Origin: Falciphora oryzae
Lineage: Eukaryota; Ascomycota; Sordariomycetes; Magnaporthales; Magnaporthaceae
Direction: 5' to 3'
Assembly: GCA_000733355.1 (NCBI GenBank)
Contig: JNVV01000004.1
Span: 310,001-374,000 of the forward strand
DNA length: 64,000 nt
The position numbers were made by a program, and so were the translations under genes. The notes beneath the pieces were generated by a model. That model did no database searches, was not told where the DNA came from, and was given only the letters and a program-made list of their open reading frames with translations. Positions within the stretch are counted from its first letter, which is position 1, and the number at the start of each line of letters is the position of its first letter. This document shows, piece by piece, positions 62,201-64,000 of the stretch.

Positions 62201-64000
62201 ATGGCCAACACATCCCTCCGAAAGCCGCAAAAGGGCTACCGCGGCCGCGGGGGCAAGAAGGCCTACCACGGCGGGCGGGGCGGCGCGCGCACCTTCGCGG
62301 CGACCACGGGCGGCCGCGCCGAGGCGACGTCGTCGGACGAGAAGTGGGAGCGCGTGCGCCTGGCCCATGACATCGACGAGAGCATGGGCTTCGCGCGCTA
62401 CGACGCCGGCCGCCGCCGCGAGGGCTGGCTCGTCAACGTGCAGCCGACCAGCATCGAGGACGGCCGCGTGCCCGGCGGCGGCGGCCGCGCCGCTCTCGAC
62501 TGCTACTTCATCGAGGAGGACGGCGGCACCTTCAAGGCCACCGTCGCTTATGATCCATACTTCCTGGTCGCCGTCCGGAAGGGCCGCGAGGGAGATGTTG
62601 AGGAGTGGTGCAAGCGCGTGCCCGGCGGCGGCATCGTCAAGTCGGTCCGCAGGGTCGAGAAGGAGGACCTCAAGATGCCGAACCACCTGCTCGGCTACAG
62701 GCGGACGTTCCTCGAGCTGAGGTTCCACAACGTGCAGGACCTCCTGGCTGCGAGGAAAGACATCTTCCCCATTGCGGAGAAGAACAAGAAGAATATGGAT
62801 GCGATGGACACATACGCTGAGGTTGCTGCGTGAGTTGTGCCTCGTCCCACCCTGCCCCTGACGTCTGCTAACCGGCTCTCTTGTGGTACAGCACCAATGG
62901 CGACTTTGACCTCTTCGACGACTCACGAGAACACGATAAACGACTTAATGTTTCTTTTGCCGATTCCAGCGATTTCATTGTCGATATTAGAGAGTACGAC
63001 GTTCCCTACCACGTCCGAGTAATGATAGATATGGGTACGTAACCCCTGAATACTCCCTTCATTCGCAGACAGTCTCCTAGGCCTTCTCGACTCACAACCA
63101 AACAGATATAAGAGTGGCCAAATGGTACTGGGTGGAAGCCAAGCACGGAGTCACGACGGTTGTTTGCAACGAAGACCACTTGCCCATGGCAGACCCCGTC
63201 GTCATGGCCTACGATATCGAGACAGCAAAAGCGCCCCTGAAATTTCCCGATGCGACCGTCGACCAGATCATGATGGTATCATACATGATCGACGGCCAGG
63301 GGTTCCTGATCACCAACAGGGAAATTATCTCCGAGGACATTGCCGACTTCGAGTACACTCCCAAGCCCGAATACCCCGGACCGTTCATGATCTTCAACGA
63401 GCCCGACGAAAAGAGCCTGATCGAGCGTTTCTTCCTCCACATCAAGGAAGCCCGTCCTACCGTTATTGCCACCTACAACGGCGACTTTTTCGATTGGCCA
63501 TATGTCGACGCCCGCGCCAGCTTCAACGGCATTGATATGTACCGGGAGATCGGCTGGAGGAAGGACTCGGAGGACCAGTACAAGTGCAACTACTCGGTTC
63601 ACATGGACTGCTTCCACTGGGTCAACCGAGACAGTTACTTGCCACAGGGCAGCAGAGGTCTCAAGGCCGTCACTGTCGCCAAGCTAGGCTACGACCCCGA
63701 CGAGCTAGACCCAGAGCTGATGACGCCGTACGCCAGCGAACGGCCGCAGACCCTGGCCGAGTACTCCGTTTCCGATGCCGTCGCGACGTACTACCTGTAC
63801 ATGAAATACGTCCACCCGTTCGTCTTCTCCCTCTGCACCATCTTGCCCCTCGGACCCGACGATACGGAGAGGAAAGGAACGGGAACGCTTTGCGAGATGC
63901 TTCTGATGGTGCAGGCATACCAAAAAGGCATCGTGCTACCGAACAAGCACGTGTCGGCAAAAGAGTCTTTCTGGGATGGCCATTTGCTCGAGTCTGAGAC
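62201..64000 (+). CDS. pol2: DNA polymerase epsilon catalytic subunit (POL2), 5' part
   Basis: Leading-strand replicative polymerase. Exons 62201-62829, 62892-63034 and 63106 to the window edge; only the N-terminal 550 or so of about 2,200 residues are present. The N-terminus is Gly/Arg-rich ([20 protein letters not shown]). [40 protein letters not shown] and [10 protein letters not shown] follow, as in other Pol epsilon proteins. The 3'-5' exonuclease motifs are intact: Exo I YDIETAK (Asp294, Glu296; Asp290/Glu292 in yeast), Exo [17 protein letters not shown] and Exo [14 protein letters not shown]. Proofreading should therefore be functional. The polymerase domain lies beyond the window. Confidence 0.97.

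Noticed and set aside
1..64000. CRISPR array, rRNA gene, intact transposon
   Set aside because: No regular direct-repeat/spacer pattern, no 5S or large rRNA sequence, and no transposase or reverse-transcriptase motifs with terminal repeats were seen.

Overview
The window is nuclear DNA from a filamentous ascomycete. Short introns (about 50-330 nt) with GTAAGT/GTATGT-like donors, GC-rich third codon positions, a Zn2Cys6 regulator, a HET-domain locus and a 2EXR protein all point to Pezizomycotina, and a Sordariomycete is my best guess. It is not bacterial: there are no operons, and genes are monocistronic and separated by 0.3-1.8 kb.

Layout from left to right. 0-13 kb: the 5' end of an unidentified minus-strand gene, a type I metacaspase, a frame-broken unidentified remnant, an allantoate-permease-type MFS transporter, and a membrane-anchored tandem amidohydrolase. 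13-22 kb: a DUF3445/HDOD haem protein, a Zn2Cys6 transcription factor and a GH31 alpha-glucosidase; the last two converge. 22-30 kb: the most disturbed segment, with a HET-domain gene broken by an in-frame stop and a frameshift, a secreted carboxylesterase, a 2EXR protein, and a second decayed gene with several frame breaks. 30-38 kb: a secreted GH32 beta-fructofuranosidase, an intron-containing tRNA-Thr(UGU) and trehalose-6-phosphate synthase. 38-40.5 kb: two small convergent genes I do not recognise. One has an N-terminal Cys motif plus acidic 14-residue repeats; the other is Gln/His-rich with a basic RGRK patch and a C-terminal coiled coil. 41-64 kb: a dense conserved housekeeping block with VID27, prenylcysteine oxidase, CCT6, PDCD2/Tsr4, eIF3k, DNA ligase I, aldose 1-epimerase, a conserved nuclear-type protein interrupted by an assembly gap, COX20, and the 5' part of DNA polymerase epsilon (POL2), which runs off the right end.

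How the genes relate. GH31, GH32, trehalose synthase and aldose 1-epimerase all act on sugars, but they are scattered among unrelated genes and I see no biosynthetic cluster. The right half is conserved and intact. The left-centre holds lineage-specific, broken or unrecognised genes. The best candidates for undescribed biology are the two small genes at 38.0-40.5 kb and the two decayed loci at 3.9-5.2 and 28.1-29.6 kb. No exon model was checked against transcripts; models were accepted when splice sites, reading frame and family length all agreed.
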